DNA of 64,000 bases from Nageia nagi (Eukaryota > Pinophyta), in the NCBI GenBank assembly GCA_050084985.1, contig JBITNC010000001.1, positions 142,910,001 through 142,974,000 on the forward strand. The letters are read 5' to 3'. The notes under the pieces are model-generated. The model was not told the DNA's origin. It saw only the letters and a program-made list of their open reading frames with translations, and ran no database searches. The position numbers and the translations under genes are program-made. Positions 35,227 to 48,340 of the stretch are shown here, piece after piece (position 1 is the first letter of the stretch; each line of letters begins with the position of its first letter).

Positions 35227-35842
35227 TGTAGACCTCAAAATATGCAATTATTAATTAACATAAATAAATAAATGTTCTATAGATATACAATGATATGCTT
35301 TATATCAAGTTACAACAAATGTACATGAAATGCATAAACCTGATATAGAGTGAGAAAGTAGCAAATATGTACATAATCCCCAAAGTAGAGAAGTAATGAA
35401 TCTTCATAGGATTGGGATTAGGCTTTAGAAAAACTTGAAACAAATATTTACAAGAGTGAAGCAACAAGTCGTTCCTCGAAATCTAGACTACTTGGTCTAG
35501 AAAGTGCATGCCATTAGCTATGTGGGAATAGTATGCCATTGGCTACGTAGGAATGGATGTTTTGTGTCACATGGAAAAGAGAGAGATAGCCATAGCCTAG
35601 ATATCATAACAAAATCCTCAAGATAGTCGATGTTAAGAGACACGGTAAGTTTGATGTTTGGGAGAACCACCTATCAGAGAGATCTAATAGGAGTGTCAAC
35701 CTTCACCTCCTATATTTATAACTTAGAAGGAAACAAAAAGGAGTGAAAACTGACACATACCAATAACAATAATCTTTTGTATATTCAAGATAATTTAAAA
35801 TATAAACCAAGGTAAATAATATTGCACTGTTCCTAGCACATG

Positions 35843-36478
35843 TGTTGGAATTATAATGTAATTTGGAAATGGCTATTTGCATTGTATTTTGTAATATCAT
35901 GGAATAATCCAACTTAAGTTAATAAATGGATTATCCATGAAGGTTATTATGGAACCCCACATAATATTATAATGGGGGTTTATCCACATGGGCATGTAGG
36001 CCCATAGTGTAATATACACATGCAATATATAATAGCATAATTTAATATTATGCATCATGTGATTAGGTGAAGCACCCATGTGAAGAGTGGCCTACGCACT
36101 TAGGTATAATAATTCTTAATGTAAACTCATGGTTACTTAACCATAGGTGGTTAAGTTTACTAATCACCTAGGGTTAACTTAGAGTCCTATAAAAAGACCC
36201 CATGATTAGGAGAAAAATACACTTATATACTTGAAGTATGATATGTTAGAATAGGTATTAGAGCTTATAGGAGAGTTAGTATTGTCTATTATAAATAGCC
36301 ATGGAGATATATATAGATTTCCATGTGAAGTGGATGTACTCCCTTAGTTGGAGGAACCACTATATATCTTGTGTCAATTTAGTGTGATTGATTCTTTGTT
36401 CTTAGTTTAGAATAATTGCTATTTTTGATGGAGGTCCTACAAGTGTTCTTGGGTTATGGAATCCTTCAATTTCCATCA
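35843..36478 (+). mobile_element. Solo LTR, 636 bp, of an unrelated retrotransposon
   Basis: It begins TGTTGGAATT and ends AATTTCCATCA, and is flanked by a perfect 5-bp duplication acatg (35838-35842 and 36479-36483). It interrupts the element B LTR between blocks that are contiguous in both element A LTRs. It has a TATA box and no internal coding region, which fits unequal recombination between two LTRs of a full element. The TGTTGG...CA ends suggest a copia-type parent, which is an inference. Confidence 0.82.
36188..36196 (+). promoter_or_regulatory. TATA box of the solo LTR
   Basis: TATAAAAAG in the context gtcctataaaaagacccc, about 345 bases from the LTR start. The placement is typical for the U3/R boundary. 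Confidence 0.6.
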
Positions 36479-36596
36479 ACATGGTAGTGCATTGTAATAA
36501 CAATTTATCTTGATTTATGTATTATTTCCATTTAATCATTTAATGAATCTAAATATGATTTATTAAATAAATAATAAATCATTTTTAGGCTCTACA

Positions 36597-36610
36597 TTTT
36601 GCCCCTCTTT
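36597..36610 (-). other. Polypurine tract of element B
   Basis: The minus strand reads AAAGAGGGGCAAAA directly before the LTR start, homologous to the tract of element A. Confidence 0.7.
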
Positions 36611-38819
36611 AGATATGTAATGAAAAACATTGAAATTGCATAATTTAAAGAAGTGTAGAGAAGAGAAAAATATTTTCAATAATAAAGTGGACTTCCCTAT
36701 TTTTAATCGATGTGTTGAGCATGGTATGTTGTTTGTTCCCTTTTGGTCTTGGTTTTCCTTTTCTCATGTCTTTTGTTTATTAAGCAAGACAAAAATAGGA
36801 GTCCCTCTTTGAGGTGAACAATTTATGCCAATCCTACTCACCTAGACAATACCTATAGAACAAAGCAACATATACCTGCATAGATCACATCTATGAAAGA
36901 ATAAGCAATGCAAAGAGCAAGGATGAAATTAATATATTTTGCAGTGTGTTACTATGGTTGATGCAATTGATATTAGTATAATCCATAATATATAGACTAC
37001 TATGATAGATAACTTATAGTCTATGAAGAGTAAGCACATGAGGTCCTCTTTAATGCACCAAACTTGTAATATCCATGATGTATAGACTATTATGACAGAC
37101 AACTCATAGTCTATAAAGATCAAGATGATGAGAAATTTTAATGACTCAAGCTTGGGATATCCTGTAAAAATGAGAGATTTGCTCATGGAATGATAATGAA
37201 TTTTTAACAATTATCAGTAGAATAATGAATAATAGAATTCAATTTTTTTCAATATACTAGATATTCAATTAATCATTGGCCTTGCTTTATAGTATTTCAA
37301 TTTGCATGAATGTTCTAAGTAAATTTGTGTTGTTGACAACATGGTATGCCTAGAATTTGCCAATCATGTGTTCAACAATTGTGATCAACATCCATAAAAC
37401 ATTGCATATGCATGAAAGAATCATAGAAATAAGTAGATATTCAATAGAATTTCAATATACCCCAATTATAAAATGATTTATAGCAATTTCATGCTGCTAA
37501 TGGTGTGAGGTTTTCCATATCAAGTGTAGGAATTTGAAAGATATTCAATTGATGATCATCCATATCATTTTTCTTTGTTTTGTAAATGAAATAACATTGC
37601 CATTTACCATAAAATTTTCAAGATAAAGCATGAACTTGCAATATTTGATCATATTGTCAATTTGCTTATGCAATGTTAATAAAATCAAAAGATTCATCAT
37701 TTTAAGCCATTAATAATATGTAAGCACAATCAATATTTGAAAGAACTTTTATTTTAATTTTTTCCACACCATTGGCGACACTTTAATGGATGATTTAATC
37801 TTTAAGACAAATAGTGCATCCAATTAGCCATAAATCATGAAATGTCAAGCATGTATTAATTAGAAATCATGCATATTTTCAAAGATGAAAAGTTGGTATA
37901 CCATTTTAATCAAACTAAATTTTAGTAATAAAATTTATCATTTACAATAATCTAATACATAATATGTATAACTAAGATAATTCATGATGGTGAAAATTAA
38001 AGAAGCACATTTGGAATTTCTATTAATTATACTCAATACACGTATCTAGTGCCATCCATTTAATATAAATAAATTTAAATAATGAAAATAAATAATGAAT
38101 AATCAAATACTCATTATGAAGTAGGAAAAGGTACGATTTTACCATTTGAAAGTGAGAGGCACCAAACATATGAACAATTTGGAGAAAAGGATGCCACTGG
38201 CGGCATGAAAGTTATAAAATTATTTTTTGAAAAAGAAACTACAACCTATAAAATATTTGTAAGCAACATGCATATACAAAATAATATTTTGACATGCCAT
38301 AGAATCCAAACAATGAAGCCCTAGGGTTTTAATTGAAAGAGAGGGGATATATAAATAATTGGTTGAATTTTTATTCTCATTTTAACTTGTCTCTTATAAC
38401 TTTTAATGATCTGACATCTTGTCCCCCTATGCTTTGATAACCCTATCGATTTGGAAAATCAGTTCTCTACGTGCAACTTTGTTTATCTTGTGTGACCATA
38501 TGACATGCCACCAATCTTTGAGGAGCGATTCCAACCATGGGATTCCTATTTTGGATGATTTTGAATTACCTTTGTCAATTTATCTTTCTATTCTCTTGAC
38601 TCCTCATGGTAGATATTGATTGAAGGGGAATTGGATTCCCCATCATTGGACAGAGGGGCCACATAGTAGATTACATCTACACCCTTCCCTTTGATCACAT
38701 GGTAAGCTCCATCATTGCACCATTTCACTTCTTAGTTTGCAAACTTCTATTTTCCTATATGTTATTCCATTTAATTTCAATTAAAATGTTATTTTATTTA
38801 TCAATCCTTGAATTTAGTT

Positions 38820-40640
38820 TTAATATATTCATTTTTCCCCTTGTGGGAATGCAAGATTCTCATTTAGGTTGGACCCATATCTACGACTGCTTTGGAGAAG
38901 TCAAGGACCTGTCCAAGAATAAATCACTTAGATGATATCCTTTCTTAGTGTAGGCTAGTAGACCTAGCCATTTTTGGGCATATCCAATAGGATTTACCAC
39001 TTTTGATAGTGCTAGAAAAGCATTGGGACCCAAATTGTAACACATTTCACTTGACCCTAGGTGAAATGATTGTTACACTCTTGTACATCTATCGCATATG
39101 GGGGATACCAATTAGAGGGAGGTTGGTCCATTAGATGGAGGTGTATGATAATAATGCCAAGGAGCAGTTAGCATTGTGGCTAATTGGAGAGGTTGACCAT
39201 GATTGGGAGCATTGGGCAATGAGACTAGTGGAGGTATATTGGTTCGCACAACTGAGCAAGCATTTACCATTGTACATTGCTACAATTATCTTGATATACT
39301 TATGTTTAGATAAGAGCAACTCATATTTCCCATTTAGATTGGTTTGGGTTATTTAGGAGATGTATGTGAGGGGCACATAATTTGTATGGGAACCATTAGT
39401 TTTGGCACAACTATATTGGGATCTATATAATTTTGTTAGCATTGATAAGTTCAACATAGGAATTGTACATGTGGGTCTTCTCCAAGTCTAGGCCTATGAG
39501 AGGATAGAAGTCATCATGTCGATTGGCTCATAAAGGGGCCAAGAGGACCCAGGCAATATCTCCATGATATGTTGGGTTTTAAGGGACCATGGGTATAGGC
39601 ACCCACACACATTGGAGGCCCAAAAGAGAGAGCTAGATAGATTGCAAGTAGGAGACATAGTGTGGGTCTCCTACATGAAATTTATTTGGGAGGATGATGC
39701 CCATCAGCTAGCATGGGTTCTTCATGAGTGCTTCCTCCAAATCAGGGGGAAGATGGTGGAGCCATATCACCCCCATCATGTATTGAGGTAGTTTGGGATC
39801 CAATAGGGGATCCTACCAATTCTAGTGTTTTACCATTAATATATGGTGGAGAGAGATGCACCTATAGGAGCATAGGTCATTCTTGCTTGGAGGCTCACTT
39901 GGGAGGATTTGAGAGTACATAATGTGGTGATTGATGTATCCATGGCACTATGAGTAGTTCAAGGGTATTCTACATGGTGGTAAAAAGTTCATCTAACCTC
40001 TTTATGTATTGATGATGATGATGAGGTAGCAATAATTAAGGTATCCTCTAAGGATGACCCATACTAGGTTAATAATTTGATGCATTATGTTCCCATGGAG
40101 GAGGAGGGAGGAGAGATGGCACCAAGATTGGAGATGCTAGCCAAGGCTATGCCATTAGTGGAAACAGGTAAAATACTAATCATATATTTAATTTCATATA
40201 TGATTAGTGTACTAACAATGCTTTAATTATTTATAGAAGAGACCAAGACATAAATTATGGTCCTAGAGGTAGAGAATGAGAGGATCAAGCATCTTGAGAC
40301 ACAATTGGTAGCCTTAAAGGCTATACTTATAGCCCAAGATGCATAAATTACCACTTTGGATCAATATGTGAAGAGATTGCAAGAGAAGGTGGATATGCCT
40401 CTACCCAACAAGCAATGGGCCTTCATGTAGAGCTAGATCGATAAGATTGAATGCAAGTAAGGTAATATAGCCACTCTTAGGGTTAAGTATGAGAGGGCCA
40501 AGGCTCTCTTGGTAGCTGAGGGCATTAGCACTAATGGGGTATCATGGGGAGTCTCTATATTATAGGCTAGTGAGAGCAACCATAGGGTTAGGCAGAGGAA
40601 GGGGGATATTGCTAGTAGTGGTAGTAGTGCCTACAAGTAG
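38820..40640 (+). pseudogene. Antisense PMD gene relic with coiled-coil tail in element B
   Basis: The plus strand shows HWDPNCNTFHLTLGEMIVTL then YIYRIWGIPIRG (about 39010-39110), the hallmark of the plant mobile domain. An exon then begins at about 39338 with VRGT-x-FVWEPLVLAQLYWD and LLQV-x-AYERI. The 75-residue piece 39564-39791 ends VEPYHPHHVLR followed by FGIQ, the conserved C-terminal block (commonly H-x-PDRVLRQFG). After about 39950 the reading becomes acidic, then coiled-coil-like (ENERIKHLETQLVALKAILI, about 40275-40335) and ends in a Ser/Gly-rich tail near 40640. An acceptor (catttag, 39337) matches the intron position in element A. Stops at Trp and Gln positions inactivate it. Confidence 0.75.
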
Positions 40641-43600
40641 CTAGGTTATGGAATTGATTTACCCCTTATTATATATTACACTTTTTGAGTTATATACATA
40701 TATAGTTCTTTTTGGCTCCATATTATGTTATGGGTGAATGTGAATGGTTTAATTTATATTTACACCATATGTTTGAATAAAACATGTAAATTTATAAAGT
40801 ACAATTTTTAGTAAGAAGCATTCAACCATCTACTAAAGACCCATGCATGCAATTTTAACTTTTAATAAATCCACAAAATGAACTATAACATATATCAATC
40901 CAACATCACATGTTAACTACAAATAAGCCCTTGAAACTCATAATTGATAATGAAAGAGATAGGTAAACCTTCAAGCTAGGTTCCAAGGTACAAAATGAAT
41001 CTATTGCAAACAAGTTTAAGTTTTTTCTATTTTACAAAGTTAGATTCACATTTTAATCACTTCAATGAGTTAGAAATTCATTTAGTATAAATTAAATACT
41101 ATTATTTTTAATTCTATTCTAGGAAATGTACTCTATTAATGCACTAAAAATAGGGAAAACACTGATAACGATGTGGAATTCAAGCATATCAATTGCAAAA
41201 TGAAGAAATAGTGAAAGGATAATTTCTTATTGTATGAAAAAGATAATAACCTCATGCATATAATAATTAATAATTCACAATAAATGGCCAAAGAAACAAC
41301 CTAGCTTATGTACACTACAATTATAATTTTTACATTTTATGCAATAATTTTGTATACCTAGGATGTTTTGGAAATCCAAACAAATTTTGCAAAGGTAGGG
41401 ACAAAGAGAGGTGTTTATTAGTATAATGTAACATCAAGGATTTGGTCTAGTTGTGTTCTCCATTTCCTTGAATAGTAGGGTCCTTGAAAGAGTAGAAAAT
41501 GGTGGGATAGTGCACTCATGAAGGGTTTTCTACTCAATCTTTGGGTTATAGGCTAGTTCCTACCTATGTATGAGGTAAAAAGTAACTAAAAAGAGATAAA
41601 AAGGCAAGATTAATAGGAAAGAAAAGGAAAAACAAACTACAAAAAGAAAACTAAAACTAATTAGCCCAAGCATTACTATGTAGGCAATAATCCATAGTCA
41701 AAATTAAGAATAAAAGAACTATATTACCCTTGGGACCTCACAATTGTAATATATAGCCATAATTTATAACCAAACTTCATACATAATAATCACAAAGTAA
41801 GATAACAACCACAAACTATAGAAGGAAAAATATCAAAGTACTATATTATCATGTATGAAAGTAGAGCTTACACTAGGCAACTTTGCTGAAATATCCAACC
41901 TTTTAGACTCCTAATAGTCCACTATTTATAAGAATGTATATTTATAATGGGTGGTTGTCCACAAATGTATAACTTCAATCTATAACTATGCTAGATTGCA
42001 CACTAATTTATTACAATCAATGCCAATGTCTAGGAATCCGCAAACTCTAAATTTTTATATGTTCTTAGCCATAATCTCTTATATCTATCTTTGATTGTAA
42101 CTTATCACAAATGTAGCTAATTATCAAGGTATCATATTTTGAATTGATTAGTACAATTTTTCCCTATGCTCTATTGATAACCATCTAAATTTCTACAACC
42201 ATTTATGAAGATCATTATAGCTCTAGGTTGCAAAAATTGTGAGGGCAAGAAAGATATAACATTAAAACATAAGGAAGGACTACTAATGCCATATGGAAAT
42301 GAGTTTAAGTTGACAAATGGACAAAGCCTTGGGAGTCAAACACTCTTTATTAAGTGGACTCAAGTGTTTCCCTTATCTCATCGTTCTCTTTTTAGCAAAG
42401 TAGGTCATGCTTGCTCTAGTAGGATTTATTAACTAAATGGGAATCACTGTATCACCTATCAATTTTCAACAAAAGATGTGATATCATCAATCAAAATTAA
42501 TGGGTTATTCAAAATGATACTACTAAAACATCTCCCACTCCTTGGTCCTTATGTAACACTCATTGATGAACTAACTTAATGCCTATTGCTTCTTGGTGTA
42601 TAGTACAATTTTCTTTTGGAAATAAATGGGCTCTAGAACATTACCTGTTGATTGATTCCACTTAAAAATAACTCATATTTATAATATTTCTTGAAAAGAG
42701 TTACTGGGTCTATAGAACTTGAATCTTATAGATTTGAACTCCTAGAAGATCTAAACTTGGACTTAGACACTTACTTCCCTTACAAGTTACATTACCTACT
42801 AGACAGGACTTAGACAAAATAAAACTTCCTTTCGACCTCATACCTATGTATAGTTACTCATGAAGACTCAACTATGTTGTATGAAAACAATGCATAACTT
42901 ATTTACATAACAACACCTAGTAATAAGTATCAAAAAGACTTAGCTAGATTTGAAATATTTACACTCATTATCATATACTATGTATAATTCCTAGATCTAA
43001 TCCAAATGACTTGACAAACAATACCCACCCTAAAAAATATGGTAGTTTTAAATAACATTTATAAGATTAAGATATGATAATATAAACATGACCCAAACTT
43101 TCCTAGACTTAACAAAACTTGACAAGAATAACTAAGTATAAAGACTATACACTCATTGTAGTACTTACAAAAGAATGAAAGGGGAGCAAGAAATAGGAAT
43201 TAAAAGCATGAATCTTATTGAGAAAGAAAGAATGAATGAAAGAATAGAGGAATAACATAATGTTACCCTCCTTACAAAGTATAATTTTGAAAGAATAATA
43301 GTCTTCTGGCAGCTCATGGAGGCTTCATCCTACTAAAGAATAGGACCCTTATTTGTTACTTCCACTTGCTTGCTTATATGGATTCTTTAACAGGACTTCT
43401 GGTAGTGGAACTAATTCTGAAGGAAGTAGAGACTACAACTTCTTGTACAAATCCTTTAAATTTTGATTGTCTACTTGTAACAAAATAAGGCATGCTTTTA
43501 TCTTATCTAAATTTGATCTAAAGCTCATCAAAACATTATATAGTCTTCCAGTATACAAGAATATTGATACTACTTCCTAGACTAAGTCATTTATTGCTTT

Positions 43601-43880
43601 CAGGTATGAAATTTATTTCTCAAAAAGTGAATAGTCCAAAAATTATTTTTTATTTACCACCCATCAATCAACACTACCTTATACATATAGTTCCTCCCAT
43701 AATTTTAGAGCCTTTAATTGGACTAAAGAATGAAATAATATATCTACAAAGTTGATCTCTACCTTTAATTAATGTTTCTCCAAGTCCACAATAAACACTA
43801 AATCTTGCAAATCATAGATATCCTTAGTCCTTCTAATAATGGTTTGTATGGTTCTTGGAGTAATTATGGCTAAATATTTC
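40641..43880. other. Non-coding interior of element B
   Basis: AT-rich sequence without recognisable domains on either strand. A block near 41110 (ttctaggaaatgtactctat) parallels 6690-6720 of element A (tcctaggaaatgcatggaat), which supports a shared element interior. The right part (43300-43880) may be the decayed end of the minus-strand reading that starts near 47200. Confidence 0.45.
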
Positions 43881-43899
43881 TTGATTAAGGCCCTTAACC

Positions 43900-46800
43900 A
43901 ACTTTGCATACCTTCAATCATTGATTTGGGTATTATCAAGGCTAGTTTATGAAGTGCGATTTGAGCAATGTATTGCTAGACAACTTATTCTATTTGATTC
44001 TTCAATAGATATAACTAGGAGATGCTAACTAGTTTCTCTGCTATTTTCTCAACTAGGGTTTTTCTAAAATTCTTAACAATCTTGAGTAGCTTTACCTTGT
44101 CATAATTTAGCACTTTATTTGCTACTACTATCTTGTTCAACTCCTCTTCAATCTCTTGAGCCTTTTGTTTTTCAATCACTGTGGCTTGAGACTAATTTAT
44201 TTCTTCATATCTTCTAGCTCAACCTTAGCCTCTTTAAGGTTAGTTTCATGCTCAAAAGTTTTCTTGGTCAATTGTTCAATTATCTCTTTATTTTGATTCT
44301 GCAACCCAGCTAACATTTTATCTTTCTAGGAGCAATCCTTCTTATATTAATCAATATTTTTATTCAATTTCTTTATTTTATTCTCCATGGATTAAAGACT
44401 CTTTTTGATCACCAAGGAAGTATTAACGAAAAACCTAGATTGGTCTATAGTTAGATCACTTTGCATATTCATATTTAGCATAATTATGGGGGTTGTATCT
44501 AGTTTCCCTTCTTTGACAGGCATTTGAGCCATTTTGATATCCCCCATTTCTATTACTTTACTCAAAATTATCACTTGTTTCTTTAGGATCAAAGTGGGTT
44601 TATTAATGAACATTGTCTAATCTATGGGCTTTACTACTTGAGTAGAAAAAATACTTTTTATTTCCTCTTCTATGGATGTAGAAAAAGGAATCAAAGAATG
44701 GGAAGATGCACCTACTCTTGATGTAAACATTGGATTATCCTAAGCAGGCTTTTGTGTAGCTTTCTCTATAAAGGCTATAATTTGTACATCCTCTTCTTCT
44801 TCATGTACAATAGGCTTTTTGTTAGGTGGCTTATCCTTTGGACTAGAGTCTTTCTTTTTATTTATATCCTCATCATCATCATCATCTCCATTTTTGCCTA
44901 CATCACCTCTTGTTGCTATGGTACCACCCATGCCTAGTAAATTTCCTCCCCCTTGTTGCACTTCATCCCTTTTTTTCTCTTGACCATATTGATAAATAAT
45001 GATGTTAGTGCTTTGGGGCCTTTGGGTTTCTTTAGAAACACCAATTCAATTTCCCCTATACTTAGTTCAGGCTATTCATGGCTTATTTCTTGGGGAGATG
45101 GGGTCTGGATGCTTTTTACCATAGATGGTTTAGTGGTACATGCCTTCTTTTCTAGCATTTATTTCTTCTCTAGGGTTTTTTGCACTTGTGATAGGATTAT
45201 AATTCTTCTTCTTCTCTCTAGAGAAACCTATAGGAAAGTAGCAACTATTTCTATTTTCTTTTTTACAAAGATACCATGAAATGGAAGCTTCTTCTACTCT
45301 TCTGTTCCTTAGATTTTATAGCTTTAGTACCCACTACACTAATGGCTTGTCCTCGCCTCTTGATGTTCCTTAGAAATTGGCTGGGAGAGGTTGTTCCATT
45401 TCCAAGAGTGGGTCCTACATGTACTGGGCATTCTAGTACTAATCATATTAGAACTCACCAAAGTGTTGTTTCTCAACGTGGTTGACTTTGGTGGTATATT
45501 CAAATCTAAACTTAATAAAATATTCAATTATATTGCAACCCTAGCCCAACTCATCCTACAACTAAGTAATGAACTTGAGTTCAAGGAAAAATCTAGTTAA
45601 TATATCTCCTAGATCTTGTACTTTTTTATGCCCTCAAGGGCCATCCATGCCCTATCCAAAATCCTAAATTCCCACTCAGGGGATACCTTGGTCTCTTGTT
45701 CTATTTGATTTGCAAAATATTGTACATGTGGTCGGGCTTCATGGGAAAATGTTGAGCACTTTTTATTTGATTTAATTATTTTTATTATATCACCTACTGG
45801 GTCATACATCTAAGGGGCATCTACACTATCCAATTTAAAATTTTGTACAATAAAGCCCGCTAACTCATCTTTACAACCTATTTCTATCAAAGTAAAATTT
45901 GCAGTAATGATAGGCATTTTGATAATGGGTTTAAAATTACCCCTTAATCCATACTTAGTTTCTAATGCCCACATTTTTGTACCTATTTCTAAATAATACA
46001 ACTAGGGGGTAGCATATTTTGGTAACAAAAAAGGGTTTTCAAAATACCCATATCTTATTATACCTATATGGTTTTTCAAAAGATACCAATCTCCAATGTT
46101 GTTTTCTCCTTGCAACTCTTGCATGGTTGATTGATGTAGTCTGTGAGTGACTTTTCTTGTGAGAATATGCAACGTTGGGGTAAATAATTTCTCCATAAAC
46201 TCATAAATATGAGTTATTAACTTTAGTAAGCATCGACACTCTTAGATTAATTAGTGTGGGTGTTGTGAAAAGAGTTACTGTATCAATTTGAAGCCCTCCT
46301 CCTACTAGATCTTCTAAAATTTGGTGGACTATGAGCCACCATAATATGATGAGTGCCAAAAATCAAATTTTTCAATATTGAGTAGATTTTTCCTTACCTC
46401 ATTTGAGATGAAGGTAGAAAAATCATAGCAAATATGCACCTTAATAATATTGTATGCCATTATCATCATGGCTTCATCTACCTCTATCTGGGTCTTCTTT
46501 CCAAGAATAATACCCAACACCTATAGGACCTATCTGTCTCATGATTTCTCAAAGGAGGAAATGTAATAGCTCTAAAGGATCTTGGTGCATATACCTTCAT
46601 ACCTTTTAGCAATCCAATCTAGTATCTCATTCTCATTCTGATAAAAATTAGCCTTTTCTCTCTTAAGATCAATTTGCTTCTTGACATGGAAGCTCCAGTC
46701 AACAGGGAATTCAAATGCATGTGTAATTACCTTTGAGGAGTATTACAAAAATATATTGGGATGGTACTTAGACTCTACTTCTTCCTTTTTCTACTCCTTA

Positions 46801-47200
46801 TAATTTTTAACTTCATAGCCTTGGGGATTGTGCCTAAATGCAATGGAGAAAAGGAGCTTTAGATAGGTGAAAGACTTTTAGGGCACATAATATGCCAAGC
46901 CCTAGTAATGCATAACATTTCTTCTCAATTTATATAATTAATTAACTTTGCCTATGACTTATGGTATTTGGTGTTGCAATATAATTCTTTTAGGATCTAC
47001 TCGCTAGGTATCCAAATGATGCATAACCCCTACCTCTATCTAGTTGATACTGGGAGCATTCTCCAAGTACTCCTCATGAATTGCTATCAGGTTAGCATAT
47101 ACTTCCTCTTGTTTAGTATCTATAGTCTCCTTAGTGCTTTCCATAGTGTTCAATAACTTTTATGTAGCTTGGGCAAGCATCTAGTACATACAACCTTTGA
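43900..47200 (-). pseudogene. Long decayed ORF: globular, acidic and coiled-coil parts, unknown family
   Basis: Consecutive minus-strand pieces follow one another with only stops or small shifts between them: a short helical start (KETIDTKQEEVYANLIAIHE, about 47140-47070), FEFPVDWSFHVKKQIDLKRE (about 46710-46650), 46520-46329, 46196-46002, 46001-45810 and 45809-45609. A piece at 44961-44740 has an Asp/Glu run and Lys-rich flanks. The last is a predicted coiled coil (about 44390-44200, ENKIKKLNKNID and LTKKTFEHETNLKEAKVELE). About 900-1000 codons were once involved. The composition suits a structural or RNA-binding retroelement protein, such as an extra ORF or divergent gag. I do not recognise the family, and a nested separate element is possible. 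Confidence 0.5.
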
Positions 47201-47689
47201 AAGATGAAGCTCTAAAACTCTTCCACACTAGCACCAAAAGCTTTATAGACAATAAACTTTGCAACTCTGGAAAGCTTAGGCTCTAAAATTTTCTAAGTGA
47301 GTAAATAAGAGATTAGGGAGTATGTTTTATTTTCCTAAGGTTTATGACTGTTATCTATTAATGGTAATTAATAAACAAGGAATGTTAGGGTTCACATAGA
47401 GTGTGGTGTCATGGATGACATGTGGGATCATATTTAATTCAAGAAAGCTAGATTTAAATTGGAAGGTAAGGCATGATTGATGGTTTTTACAATAAAATCT
47501 ACTCTTAAATGTCATACTTTTGATAAGATGGTTTACATCCATCGGGTTTTACCTCCACCATGCCTAGTTAATGCAAGCATTAATGGCTACCTACATTCTT
47601 GGGAAATGCACCATTGGTGAATGACTATATACAAGTTTTTTTTATAAAAAAAAATAAAATGAAAAATTGGAGTATTTATAATATACAAT

Positions 47690-47978
47690 CTTAGTAGGTG
47701 TTATGAAATCACTCGATCACCTGGTAATGTTTCAAATAGATCTTGTTCATTGGGATAGATAGTTCCCAAGATCTAGTAATATCTTGAAGTTTGAATTCAT
47801 TATTTTGTAGAGCTTGAATGATGATATAGGGCTCGCTCCATAAGGAATCAAATGTGTGATGTTTATTAGGCTTTTCTCTTTCTTCCTCCCATTTGAGGAT
47901 GATGTCTTCGACTTCAAACTTTACCCAAGAAGACTTTTTTTGTCAAACCACTTCTTAACAAAATGTTGTCGATTCTAG
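47690..47978 (-). pseudogene. Gypsy integrase C-terminal fragment, cut by element C
   Basis: The minus strand reads FEVEDIILKWEEEREKPNKH, HTFDSLWSEPYIIIQALQNN and EFKLQDI, then NKIYLKHY. This is the C-terminal barrel of plant Ty3/gypsy integrases (usual pattern GD-x-V-L-W, KFD-x-LW-x-GP[FY]-x-I, F-x-LQ, LKHY). Its style differs from the integrase C-terminus of element C (DKFDPNWLEPYLVKRKF), so it comes from another lineage. It stops at 47978, the base before the LTR start of element C. Confidence 0.75.
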
Positions 47979-48332
47979 TGTAGACACCCAAAAATGACCT
48001 TTCTTTTGATAGAAGAAAGAAGAGAAAAAAAATTAAAGTAAATTAAAAAGTTTACTATAGTCTTCCAAATGCTAGGATCTAACACTTGGATGCTGGTGAC
48101 TCATACCAATCATTGGTGTTTGCTATGTGGATGCTAGTGATTATAAAGTTGGCAAAATAAAAATAAAAATAGCAACATCTGAAGCATATTGGTAAAAAAG
48201 CTAAGGATGATGAATGATTCATCATCCATCCTATGCATCCCTACTTTAGATGACAACCATGAAAAAGCTAGATATGCTTTTCTATCCAAATTTTTGTCTC
48301 CAAAAGCAAAAAAATTTCCTATTTCCAAGGAC

Positions 48333-48340
48333 TATAAATA
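48333..48340 (+). promoter_or_regulatory. TATA box candidate of element C LTR
   Basis: TATAAATA in the context aggactataaataaagcc, about 354 bases from the LTR start. Confidence 0.5.

Larger units (their letters stand above)
35227..36596 (-). repeat. 3' LTR of element B, split by a solo LTR
   Basis: On the minus strand it begins TGTAGAGCCTAAAAATG at 36596 and runs to 35227 (tgtagacctcaaaatatg on the plus strand). Subtracting the inserted solo LTR and one 5-bp duplication (641 bases) leaves 729 bp, close to the 698-700 bp of the element A LTRs. Shared blocks include agaaccacctatcagagag and gagtgtcaacct. Confidence 0.8.
35227..47978 (-). mobile_element. Element B: second member of the element A family, interrupted on its right
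   Basis: The left end is a 3' LTR homologous to those of element A, with the matching purine tract at 36597-36610. The next internal bases are also homologous: ttgaagttgcataatctaaag in A versus ttgaaattgcataatttaaag in B. Further in lies a plus-strand PMD gene (38820-40640), the counterpart of that in element A. Beyond it are a long minus-strand coding relic (47200-43900) and the C-terminal end of a gypsy integrase (47978-47690). The latter stops exactly where the LTR of element C begins, so the rest of B should lie beyond the window. That the integrase and the long relic belong to B rather than to a further nested element is an inference. Confidence 0.6.

Noticed and set aside
47164-47190. 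tgtagcttgggcaag as the right LTR of element B
   Set aside because: Only the first few bases match the family LTR. The following 700 bases show no homology to 2519-3216 or 9558-10257.
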